Of a stretch of 64,000 nt of DNA, positions 12,715-23,300 are shown in pieces. Position 1 is the first letter of the stretch, and each line of letters starts with the position of its first letter. The notes under the pieces are model-generated. The model was not told where the DNA came from. It was given only the letters and a program-made list of their open reading frames with translations, and made no database searches. The position numbers were made by a program, and so were the translations under genes. This DNA is from Deuterostichococcus epilithicus (Eukaryota; Chlorophyta; Trebouxiophyceae; Prasiolales; Stichococcaceae): positions 2,480,001-2,544,000 of the forward strand of contig JAVTLE010000001.1 in the NCBI GenBank assembly GCA_033439295.1, given 5' to 3'.

Positions 12715-12966
12715 TTGGGAAGCCGAAGCCTGAGCCCTAGGAAGGGTGGGAAGCATGGTATTAAGGGGGCCAGCGGCAGCCCTGGTAGCTCTGGGAAGGC
12801 TGGTATGGCAGGGGGCAGCGGCAGCCCTGGTAGCCCTGGTAGCTCTGGGAAGGGTGGGAAGCAACACGGTTCCTGTTGCTCCATGCCTGATAGCTTTGTG
12901 CTCTGTCCTCTTTGTGCAAGCGAACGTCATGGGTGCAAACGCAATGGAGCATGGCAGCATGGATGA
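12715..12966 (+). other. Collagen-like Gly-X-Y open frame
   Basis: This frame reads about a dozen uninterrupted Gly-X-Y triplets (GASGSPGSSGKAGMA, GGSGSPGSPGSSGK) before losing the pattern. The DNA is a short imperfect minisatellite built on ggtagccct and gctctggga. No signal peptide or splice model is visible, and the minus strand is equally open (Pro/Leu-rich). It is probably a repeat-derived frame. Confidence 0.2.
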
Positions 12967-13051
12967 CACTCCTAACCACTATCTCACAGAGTCGCCCACA
13001 AACCACTATCCAAGACCAGAACGCACGCCTACTTGTGAACCTACATGCTGG

Positions 13052-16000
13052 CTATGAAGACCGCCCTGCACCGGCATAGGCCTTCCCACGACCCCACTTG
13101 GCCGTCCCCTTGGACTTCAGCCAGCTGCCCCACGAGCTGCCACTGGCACCACCGCTGCCGCCGCCACTGCTGGCGGCATCGCCGTCCGCTGCGTTGCAGC
13201 CCTCCCTATGAGCGCAGCCAGTAAAGGAGGTCAGCATGCAGCTGCCTTACCTGCCAGCGTAGCCAATGAAGATGGATGATTGCAACATGTGAGCAGCACG
13301 TGTCAGGTGCCTGACTACGACCACTGGCTGCACCAAGGGGCAGACGTCTTTCTGCACTAGCCTCCCGCAAATGATCAGACATACGTCTGAGTGCTGTGTA
13401 ATGGTAATCAATGGCCGGACTGCATTGCCAGACCGGACCTTCCCTGCGGCACCATGCGAACCACCATGACATGGTGGATCGGAGCTTCTCTCCCGGCGCC
13501 AGCTGCTGTCGGCCCTTCTTGGCCCTTCCGCATACTATTTCATGACGACGACCATCCAGCACCACCTGCTGCCTGCCGCTTCTGCCTGCTGCGTTTCTGC
13601 GATGGCGGCGCGGCCCGTCCTTCCGCTCGTTGACCTCTTCTTTTCATAAGAGGACCCTTACCTATCGGTGTCTGCTGCAGCCCGCTTCTTGGCGCCGGGC
13701 TGCTGCATGTACGCGATGGCCGCCCGGCCTGCAAAGCCCGCTGCGGCCGACGCGACCGTCCATCCCGCCTGCCCAATGGAGCGCCCCAGGCCCTCGATGT
13801 GCGCGTCGGGTTTTAGCGCCGAGGCCACGGCTGCGGACGCGGAGGGAACAGGCAGCTGGAACAGCGTCGCCGGCTCGGCGACGTCCTCCGCGGCGTCTGC
13901 GTCAGACTTCGCCGCCAGGCTGTCCATTGTTGCCTGCGGACAGGGCTTCGAGGTTTGGGCACATGAGGCGGGCCTAAGGGCTCAGAGCTCAAGGTTCGCA
14001 CCAAGCCCCGAACAAGCGGCGCCCCTGATTGCTGGTGGACGAGAAGTCTCGGCACACTGCAGGCAGCACTGGGATGGACAAGCCATGGCAATGGGCCCTC
14101 GACACGAGCCGCTTGGTGTCCAACTGTCATCCAGGTGTGGGAGCATTTGTGCAAGGGGCGGCAAGGATCTAAACTACAAGGAACCATGAGACGTCACACC
14201 CGCAGGCCCGCCTCGTAGCTGGCCAGGAAGTGGTCGTGCGCGGGGCTGCTGGCGGCGCCGCGCAGGATGGCCTTCACCGCCGCGTTGACATCCAGCTGTG
14301 CCGCGATCTTGGCCGCGTACGCCGCGTCGCCGACGCCGCCCCCGGATGCGGCGCCAGCGTGCTTTGGCGTCCTCACCTCCTGCGATGCAGCGAGTCAGTG
14401 GAGCTCGAGTCTGAATTTTTGACTTGAATTAGTGCTCACATTTCCAGCTGCGCCACATTGATGGGTGACAGACGCCGCGTCAAGGCCAGACGCGCTAAAG
14501 CGTGATCGTCCTCACCTCCCGCATCATGTGGGATGAAACACAGGACCAGACGAGGCGACGCCTTCTGTGGGCACAATGGGCCTGAGCCGCTGATGTGCTG
14601 CCAGCGCATATTCAAGCCAGCTGCAGGACCGGCCCAGAGCCCTCCTGTCGTCATGGATGCGGCAGGGGGCGGGGCTTCAGCAGGAGAGGTGGGACTCCGC
14701 AGGATCGTTCGTGGCTCAGCCGGGCGAGGGCGCTCCCACCTTGCCGAGGATGAAGTGGTACGTGCCGAACGGGTGGTACGCTTGCGAGGTGCTCCGCATG
14801 GCCTGCGCGGCGCCAATGGTGACACTCAGAAACAACACGAGAAGCAAGCATGCGTGAGGCTCGCCGCGCTTGGTCACGGCTGCGGATCTGCTTTCGGCGT
14901 CCGGCGTCGTGGCAGCCTGCACATGCGCGCAGACAGCTGCGCAAGGGGAGCACGACAGCATCGTGCGTACATGCCAGCGCACTCGCATGCTAGGAGCGAC
15001 TAAAGAGCGAGAGAGGGCACCGACTTGGCGATGCTGCTGACGCCAGGAGCCGGCCTGCATCCAAGAGCAGCAACCAGCGGGCGAGAGGGCCAAGAACAGG
15101 GTGCGCACCATGGTCAGGCGGCCAAAAATTTGCCAGTAGTCGGCCACAGAGTTGTGCACCGTCTCCAGGCTCGCGCCCAGCAGCCTGCGCAAAGGACACT
15201 CAGTCGCCATGAAAGTCACGCAGCTCTGAGGAGGGCTCAGCTGAGTCGGCATCGACTGGCGCTCGGCACAGTACAAATGTCAGTCTCACTGCCGGCAGCG
15301 CGTGTTGAAGAGTAACGCTCAGCACCTGAGCAAGGTCCAGCGACAGGCTGTGCTGGCCTCGGTTCGGCATTGCATCTGCCACTGCCCGCACCTGGCGGCG
15401 TCATGGCCGCACACGAAGTCGTGAAAGTGCGGCGACGCTCGCGGTCCACCGGCTGAACCGCCTCGAAAGATGCCGAGTCCAGTTTGCGGTTCACAGAAGC
15501 CTCCGTGTCTGCCCGCACCTGGGCACGATGTCGGAGCCGCACACGAAGTTGTGGAAGTGCAGCGGTGGGTGCCCCGCGCGTCCCGCGGCGGCCTCCGCCG
15601 CCGCCTCCAGCTTCTGCAGCCCGCCGTACAGCTTCGTGGCGTCTTCCCCGTACAGCACCATCGGCGCGCCGAAGGTGACCGAGCCGCCGCCTGTGCGCCG
15701 GAACATACATTGGATTCAGGGCACCGCGTCACTGTAGGGGGCGGGTGGCTGCACTGCCGGCAGGTGCGCTTTGGTGTGGCGCCGGGACCCTGGGACGGGT
15801 CGACTGCCGGCTTTCTGGGCGCTGTGCTCTGCTGAAGCCGCACCTGTGCGGGCTTTCAGTAGAAACGGTCGTATCTGCCATGCAGGCAAGGACAGTCGCG
15901 TTGTCGACATCTATCAGTAGCGCTGGCGAGACCCAAGGGCGGCCTCCAGCAGCTGTGCCAGAAGGCTGTGCACACCTTCGGTGCGGTTTTCAGGATATAG

Positions 16001-18620
16001 AGTATTCAATTGCCATTCCAGGGTTTGCATCTGCACATCAAGCATCAGCAGGACCTCTATACTTCTGGTTCTGCGGAGGTATATGGGGGCAAGGCACGAT
16101 CATACTCCCACTTGCTGCTGCATGCGCATGCTGCTGATCGAAGCTTCTGGCTTGGAGGCAGCATGACTTCACCCGCCGCGGGGATGATTGACAAGCGCAG
16201 GCGCTGCCTGGACCCCAACACGAAAGCCTAGCTGCACAGCCTGAAGCCTGCCAACCTGGCCAGGTCCCGCCAGGTTGCGAAGCGCTGCTGCCGCTGGCTA
16301 GACATCCGCACTGGCAAGGCCAGGCAGGGCCAACAATCGCGCGGCAGGCCGCCAGTGAAGCTGCCATGCGAAGTAAGGAACGACAGGTGCAAGACACAAG
16401 GCAGCGGGATCCAGGATTAAGGAGTATGCAAACAGGAAACACCTCCACTGAAGAGCTCCGCGCAGGCGCGGTTGGCCAGCAGGTGCAGCATGACGCAGTT
16501 GGCGTAACCGCCGCCGAGCGAGTGGCCCGTAATCCAGACCGGCGGCTTCCGCTGCTTCTTGCTACCACGGCCGCCAGGCGGCAGCAGCGCGTCGGGCGCG
16601 GCGGCGGCGCGCGCCGAGATGAGCTCCCGAACCGCTGGCAGGTGTCGGGAAATGCCGTTGTAAAACCCCTGGTGCACCTGCAGCGGCGGCACGCCTGCAG
16701 AAAGAGGAACTGATGTGTCATGGTCAACGCTTCAGTAGTCCGTTCTTGCTAGGAAGCTGCCTTCCTGCCGCCGGCAGTTGGCGGGACACGCCAACGTAGA
16801 AACCCTATGGCCCTGCAGTGGCAGCAAGCCTGCAGAAAGGAAAGACAGATGCATGTCGGAGCGATGGTGCACTGGGCCTTGGTCTGAAAGGCTGCTCTGC
16901 TGTCACAGTGGCGGCGTGCCGTAGGATGTTGCCGAACCAGCAGCCGCCACATATGTGACCGAATTCTCAGGAACCCTGTGCATGGCAGTGTGCTTCGGCC
17001 CGTATCCCCTCCGATTCTATTGACTAGCTACTCTGCCGCTGCTGTGGTGCCCCGCAACGCCAGCGTCAAGACGCAAGATGGCATCTGTGACTGCCAGCCA
17101 GCAGCTGCAGGTGAACAAGCAAGTTCAAGATGGCATGAAGCTTTGATAGATGCATCACCCATGCTGCGACTGGTGGCCAGCGGCATTGCTGGACGTGAAC
17201 GCCAAATGCGTGCACTGCAGCATCCCCTCCGTTTCACCGCTGTGCTGAGACATCAGCCAATCATGCCGCGGCTGGTGGCCAGCGACATGGGGCGGATGTT
17301 ACGAAGTCGACCGGCACCTTGCAACGACTTCCTTTTTTCTGGAATCCACATGCTCATCCGGCAGGTGACGTCCTTGAGCAGCTCACCGCGCATGCTCTTG
17401 CTGGTGGCCAGCGGCATTGGCCGGATGTTGACGTCCACCAGCACGTCCTCCGTGCTGGCGGTGCCGCGGAAGGCGACTACCAGGCCGACGCCTTCCACCT
17501 CCCACAGCCCAAACTGCTCCGGCGACGACAGCCCCTCCCCCTGCACAGCCGCCCTGCGCGCAGCGCGTCGCCGCATGCTGGAGAAACTGGGGATTTGAAG
17601 GGAAGAGCGGTGCGCCGACAGGCGACCACTGACCGACGCCTTGGACAGAGCCCCATCTGCTCTGGTCACAAGCGTCCGCACCCTGCACCGCCGCCCTGCA
17701 CATTGGGCCATAGTGTACATCTCCACACCAGCTGCGCATGAGGAGTGGAACAGAAGCCCGTCCCCATTCAGAGCCGGCTTCATGGTTGCCCTGCTGCCGA
17801 CCATGGACTGAGGCGCATGCATCTCTGCCTCGCACGCGCCAGCCCGTCGCTGACTACAACCAGCAGAGTAGCCACCGGATGAAAGTTTCTGAAGCTGCAG
17901 ATACTGCTGCACCTGAACTCGACGAGCGTCGACTGCACGCGGGCGCGGTCGCCGCCCGGCCCCGCCAGCGGCACATCATGCCCCACTGTCTGCCCCACGT
18001 GGCTCTCGTCCACGTCGTAGATGAGGGAGCTCAGCCGCAGCAGCACCGCCGAGAGACGCAGGAACGCCAGGCTGTCCTGCAGAGTCCGGGGAAAGAATGG
18101 GGCCCAGACTCTGTTGGCGTGGCACCTTTTGGCATTGCGCAGCTGCACTGTCTCGGCCAGGCCGTCTCGCACAGACCTGCAATGGCTTGTGGAGTCGAGC
18201 AGACGAGATTTCGTGCACAGCAGCTCTGAGCTTGAGATGCGTTAGGTTTCTTGCCAGCCGTCGTGCAACAAATGTGCACAGGTACTCAACCTCCATGTAT
18301 GTCAGAACATTGCCATGCCAGCTTTGATGTCAGCCAGCACAAACCGTGCTCAAGGCTGCCTACGGCGGGTCCCTTGCCTGCTGCGGCGGCAGGTCCAACC
18401 AGCCATCGGTCGCGCCCCTGAAAACCGAGCTGGTGACTACGCCCCACTTGCCGAGAAGGCTGCCAGAGCCAGACTTGACGACGTCGCCGTCACCAGATCC
18501 GCAAACAGCAGCCGCGACCTCCAGCTGCTGCTCGGACTGCGAAGCCGCCTCGAGCTGCTGCCCTGAGGCGCCGCCGCTGCCGACGTCCGGCGCAGGGCAC
18601 TGCTGCAGCTCCTTCGGCAT
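13052..18620 (-). CDS. Class-3 (Lipase_3) triacylglycerol lipase
   Basis: The start ATG is at 18620-18618. Anchored exons: first ending near 18378, then 18176 to about 17935, 17540-17387, 16694-16443, 15690-15519, 15184-15109, 14802-14740, 14379 to about 14200, 13933-13662, and 13205-13052 with the stop. The oxyanion-hole strand is VVAFRGTASTEDVLVDV and the nucleophile elbow is GHSLGGGYAN (Ser nucleophile in GxSxG). Following are TFGAP and HFHNFVCGSDIVPR (acid region), then AYHPFGTY as in Lipase_3 C-terminal halves. Family role is hydrolysis of acyl esters of glycerolipids. The N-terminus lacks an obvious secretion signal and the C-terminus is Ala/Gly-rich with WGSWLKSKG. The first junction (possibly a GC donor gcaagg after 18378), the end of exon 2 and a possible exon near 14450-14520 are uncertain. 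Several introns contain decayed copies of adjacent exon borders. Confidence 0.85.
14490..14526 (-). repeat. Exon-edge echo in lipase intron
   Basis: Resembles the acceptor border of the exon starting at 14379 (14351-14390), sharing gtcctcacctcc and flanking bases. It lies just upstream of that exon in transcript order. Here the frame meets a stop after about seven codons. Confidence 0.5.
15382..15435 (-). repeat. Exon-edge echo with donor site, lipase intron
   Basis: Decayed copy of the end of exon 15690-15519. It encodes HFHDFVCGHDAAR where the true exon has HFHNFVCGSDIVPR. It retains the donor with the same following bases (gtgcgggcag), about 135 bp downstream in the transcript. Confidence 0.75.
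16773..16839 (-). repeat. Exon-edge echo with acceptor, lipase intron
   Basis: Copy of the start of exon 16694-16443 (compare 16637-16700). It shares gcctgcagaaag at the acceptor and PLQ codons after it, and sits just upstream in the transcript. Confidence 0.7.
17152..17300 (-). repeat. Two exon-edge echoes downstream of a lipase exon
   Basis: The end of exon 17540-17387 (encoding PMPLATSKSM) is repeated twice in the following intron, at about 17262-17300 (PMSLATSRGM) and 17152-17195 (AMPLATSRSM). The three copies share ctggtggccagcg and are spaced about 110-130 bp apart. Confidence 0.75.
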
Positions 18621-19868
18621 GGCGCTTGTGACGTCTGCTGCCGTGCGAGACCACCAGCGGTGTGTAGACGGTGTTTTGGGGCTTCGAGTGTCAGCCGACG
18701 CGCCGGTTCGCGTTGAAAAGCTTCGGACTTGCTGCCGGAAGCCGCGTTTTCAGTTGTGAACCCCACCTTGATTCAGCTTTGACTTGTTGACGGCAAGAAG
18801 ACCCGGTGATCAAGCTTTGGTCGAGGACCCTCCCGAGCTGAGTGCGGGAGCGAGGCGTTTTGAAGCCTGAAAGCAATTTCGTGTTGGATGTTGGAAGTTG
18901 GGTCAAACTTCGCTAGTGAGCTTCCTGCGCCACGGCATTTGCGACCAGCTACCTCCGAGTCAAGCAAAGCGCCTTGGGCAATTAACGCAACAGCGACCGC
19001 ACATGGCATTCTGCAGCTTCCGTGCAAGTTGTTTCCCGGCACGATGCACGCGCTGCCGCCAAATACACGGAAGCAGGGTCGATGATGACGGTCTTGCTGC
19101 ACTGCGGCGTCCGAGAAAGTTTGCGCGCAAATTTGTTCTCACCAGGAAAGAGGCTTCGTGGCACCTTTTGCTGCATCTCACCTGCTCGGTGTTGCTTGGG
19201 GCCGTGGCCACAGAGCTTGTTTGCGGGCCGACGTTTTTGCACGCAGCCATCGCCTGCAGACTGAGCATCTGCACAAGGATTGCGCAGCTGCAGCGCCTCG
19301 CAGCTCTGACGTAAGAGTGTCAGGCAGACCTTTGATCAGTCGCGGCGGCTTTGTTTTCCGCAGTCTGCAAAGCCGGTAGTGTCGGCATCCCCTGTGCTTG
19401 GTGGCCGCTCTTCGTTCTAAAGGGCGTACGGCCAGAGTAGGCCTACATTCTGTCAGGCTCGACCGTAGAGCGGCTTTGCCCTGGCAGTGAGCCCGTGCGG
19501 TGCCACAGCCAGGGGCAGGGCTTGTGCGGCAGCCACGCCAGGCCGTGAGACTGCGGCTACTGTGCGGCCCAGAAGGTGAGATACAGCACGTCTCATGAAC
19601 GCCACCTTAAGCGGCGCAGTTCGTGGTTGTGTATGCTGCACATGCATGTGTGCTGCACGGGCATCGTTGCCAAGCCTGCGCCGCCCCTGCCGCCCCGGCA
19701 CAGACCCTGTGCATGACACAACAGCAGGGCTGCTGGCCTGGCACAGCCCCTGCTGTGCGGCCCTCGTGCTGGTTTGCCACACGCATGCTGCCTCACGTTT
19801 TTCTCGTCCCTTCAACACACAGGTGCCGGCTTACCAACACCGGCTGTTGAGGCTCAGCCGCCGCCGCC
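18621..19868. promoter_or_regulatory. Divergent intergenic region, lipase / NOG1
   Basis: 1.25 kb between the start codons of two head-to-head genes. It should contain both promoters and 5' leaders; the NOG1 start context is gccgccatgg. I could not identify TATA or other defined elements, and no open frame here has splice support. Confidence 0.5.
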
Positions 19869-20300
19869 ATGGTGCTGTACAACTTCAAGGCCATTGGTGT
19901 GGTGCCACCCGCCTCGGACTTTGTGGACATCGTGCTCAGCAAGACGCAGCGAGGCACGCCCACCGTGGTGCACAAGGGCTGGGCCATCACCCGCATCCGG
20001 CAGTTTTACACCCGCAAGGCAAGCTGGGAATGATTGCCGCTGGTACTGCCTGCACATGGCTACCTCCCGCACGTCCTGCAGCGATTCAGGAAGCATGCGT
20101 CGAGTGCTCGTGGCGTGCACAGAATGCAGAGAACGATGCATACCACACATCGTGGCTGTCGGTCAGCAATAATCTGGGTCGGGCCTCATACTGCGGCAGG
20201 TCAAATTTGCACAGCAAAACTGGCACGACCGGCTGACGACCATCGTGGATGACTTCCCCAAGGTGGCTGTGGTTCACTTCTTTGTACTTTGCCCCCCCCN

Positions 20301-20340
<40 letters not shown>

Positions 20341-23300
20341 CCACCACCACCACCACCAGTAGCAGCAGCCGACGATGCAGCGTGATTACATCTGTGTGTG
20401 CGGCAACACGGCTCAACCAGGCTGCTGTCACAGCCGGCAACCTTAAAGAAGCTCACAACCTGTCAACTCTGGGTGAGGTTCAATGCGGCGGCAGGTGGAC
20501 GACATCCACCCCTTTTATGCGGACCTGCTGAATGTGCTGTACGATCGGGACCACTACAAGCTGGCGCTCGGGCAGCTGGCCGTCGCGCGCTCCCTCATCG
20601 ACCGCATTGCCTCAGGTGCGGGCGGCGGCGCTCGCTGCTGCCGTCCTGCATGTGGTTCGTGTTTCGTGCAGCAGCTGGCAGCTGACACCAGCATCTACTG
20701 AAATGCGGCGCCATACTGCAGCCTGCTGGGTAGAGTGGCCCGTGAACACAGTGTATGTCTTCACATGCTCACGAGAGCGTGCAAACAAGCTCTTGAGCAA
20801 TGCCACCTGCTCAGGATGCTGACTCGCCCTGCTGCACGTGCAGACTACGTGCGGCTGCTGAAGTATGGAGACAGCCTTTACCGCTGCAAGGAGCTCAAGC
20901 GCGCGGCCCTGGTGCGGTTTTCCCATCTCACGTGCACCGCCATATCCGCGCCTTGCACAGCAACACCGTGTGTGGCCTGATCAGCCAGGGCTCAGCGGCA
21001 GAGGAGTGCAGGCGATGCGTGTCACGCCTCAGCGCCCTCAGAGGTCACATACGCACGGACCACACAGCGCCATTTGACAGCGTGGCTCCCTGTTCTTGCG
21101 CGTGGTGTGCGCTCACAGGGGCGCGCCTGCACAACCATGCAGCGGCAGGGCTAAACATGTGTCCTCGTGTCGGCTGGGCCTCACATCTCAGTGCTGCCGC
21201 GCTGCAGGGGCGCATGTGCACAATCATGAAGCGGCAGGGGCCGAGCCTGAAGTATCTGGAGGAGGTGCGCCAGCACATGGGCCGCCTGCCCTCCATCGAC
21301 CCCGCCACCCGTACCCTCATCGTGTGCGGCTACCCCAACGTCGGCAAGTCCAGCTTCATGAACAAGGTGCGGGCTGCCTCGCGGACGAGCTTCTTGCAAC
21401 CAGTCGTGCTGCACCCTGGAAGCACACGTGTCAGCTGGAGTTCGGCTCGTGCTGTCGCGGGGACGCTGCCCCACTAGCCCTCGACTGTAGACCCTGCACC
21501 GACTTTAATCCCCGCAACCCGCCCCCTGCAGGTGACGCGGGCAGACGTGGAGGTGCAGCCGTACGCGTTCACCACCAAGAGCCTGTTTGTGGGCCACATG
21601 GACTACCGCTACCTGCGCTGGCAGGTCATCGACACGCCCGGCATCCTGGACAGGCCCCTCGAGGAGCGCAACACCATCGAGATGCAGGTGTGGTCTGAGG
21701 CCAGCAAGGGGCCTGGGGCTTGGACGGGGGCCAGTAGCATCGGGCAGACAGGTGCCGCGCGGCGCGGCGCAGGGCCTGCGAGTGCAGCTGCGACCGCGCG
21801 GCGCCGGCGCCGCTGTGGGTGACATTGCTGGACGGCGCAGGCATCGTCTACATGCTGTGGCAGCCTTCACCTTGGTGATCTGCGCATTCGGTGTCACAGC
21901 ATTCGGCAGCACAGCATGGCGGCGGGTGTGCCTGCAGGAGGCGGCGACTGGGCAGTATCGGATCTGACAGGTTCCCTCCCAACACTTCCGGCCTCACGCC
22001 TCCATGATGCCCCCGCAGAGCATCACCGCGCTGGCGCACCTGCGGGCGGCGGTGCTGTACGTGCTGGACCTGTCAGAACAGTGCGGCTACACCATCGCGC
22101 AGCAGGCGGCGCTGTTCCACTCCATCTCCCCGCTCTTCGCCTCCAAGCCGCTTTTGGTCGTCGCTAATAAGGTGCGGCAGGCTCCCAAACTCGCAAGCGA
22201 CCTCAAAGGTTTGTCTCTACCCGTGAGGTGTCTGAACAGCCCCACTGGGGTCCCCGGCGGCAACGGAGCATCGATAATGCCTCCAGCCGTCCAGCGCGGC
22301 ATGAGGGAGGTTCAAGACGAAGATGTGGCTGTGCTGCTCCAGCAGTGCGCACCTGGCTGCATATTTGCTGAAACCGACAGCAGCGCGGCAAACCCGGTGC
22401 GCAGGTCGACGCGGTGCCGTGGGAGAAGCTCAGCGAGGCGGACCGCACCACCATCGAAGGCATGGGCGTGGAGGCCGCCAAGCTCTCCTCAGGCGGTGCG
22501 TATGTTTAGAGTCCTTGCACCAGCACCCGGGCGCCGGTGCTCTGCCGGAGCTGCCCACGGCTGGCGGTGGCCCCGTGGCGACCCCCAGCAGTCTGCGGGG
22601 TGGCGCAGCTGCGGGCAGGCGCCGGAGCAGGCGAGGCTTCTGCCTGGCGAGCTGCAGCGCTGCCCATGTCTCTGCCACCGAGGCGCTCCAGGGAGTCCCT
22701 GTTCAGGCTGATCACCATACCTCTTTGGCTGGCTTCCGCACAGGCCTGGCGGGCGCGGGCGACGAGACGGCAAAGGTGCTGCAGATGAGCGCGCTCAACG
22801 AGGAGGGTGTCATGGCGGTGCGCTCCACTGCCTGCGACCGGCTACTCGCCTCGCGTGTGGACCTCAAACTCAAGGTGGGGAGCATTGCACCTGGGGGTCC
22901 CACATCTGTGCTCTTCTGTGGCCCCCTGTGAAGTGTGCGCTAGGGATTGAGCACGTGGCGCGGCCGGCTGCCAGCCACCGGCGCAGACCCCCAGCTGACG
23001 CAGGCGAGGCTTGTTGAAAGTCCGTACTCTTTTGTCAGTGCAGAGTCTGGAGGTCGGCCTGTGCTGCTTTTGCCATGCAGATGGCCGCTGCCCCGTCGTG
23101 GCTTCAGTGGCTCAAGTTGCAGCCCCTGCGCACAGCAACAGCTGTTGCGGGGGCGGCACAGGGAAGCATGACGCCACTGCGCGGCATTGGCGCCCTCCCA
23201 TAGGCACAGCAATGCAACATTATCATTGTTACAGGGCAAGCGCGTGGCGGACGTGACCAACCGCATGCACGTGGCGCTGCCCAAGCCGCGCGACGGCATG

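Noticed and set aside
18126-18176. A separate 51-bp lipase exon (acceptor at 18177, donor gtgcca)
   Set aside because: The frame with DGLAETVQLRNAK runs unbroken into the next conserved block, so one longer exon is simpler.
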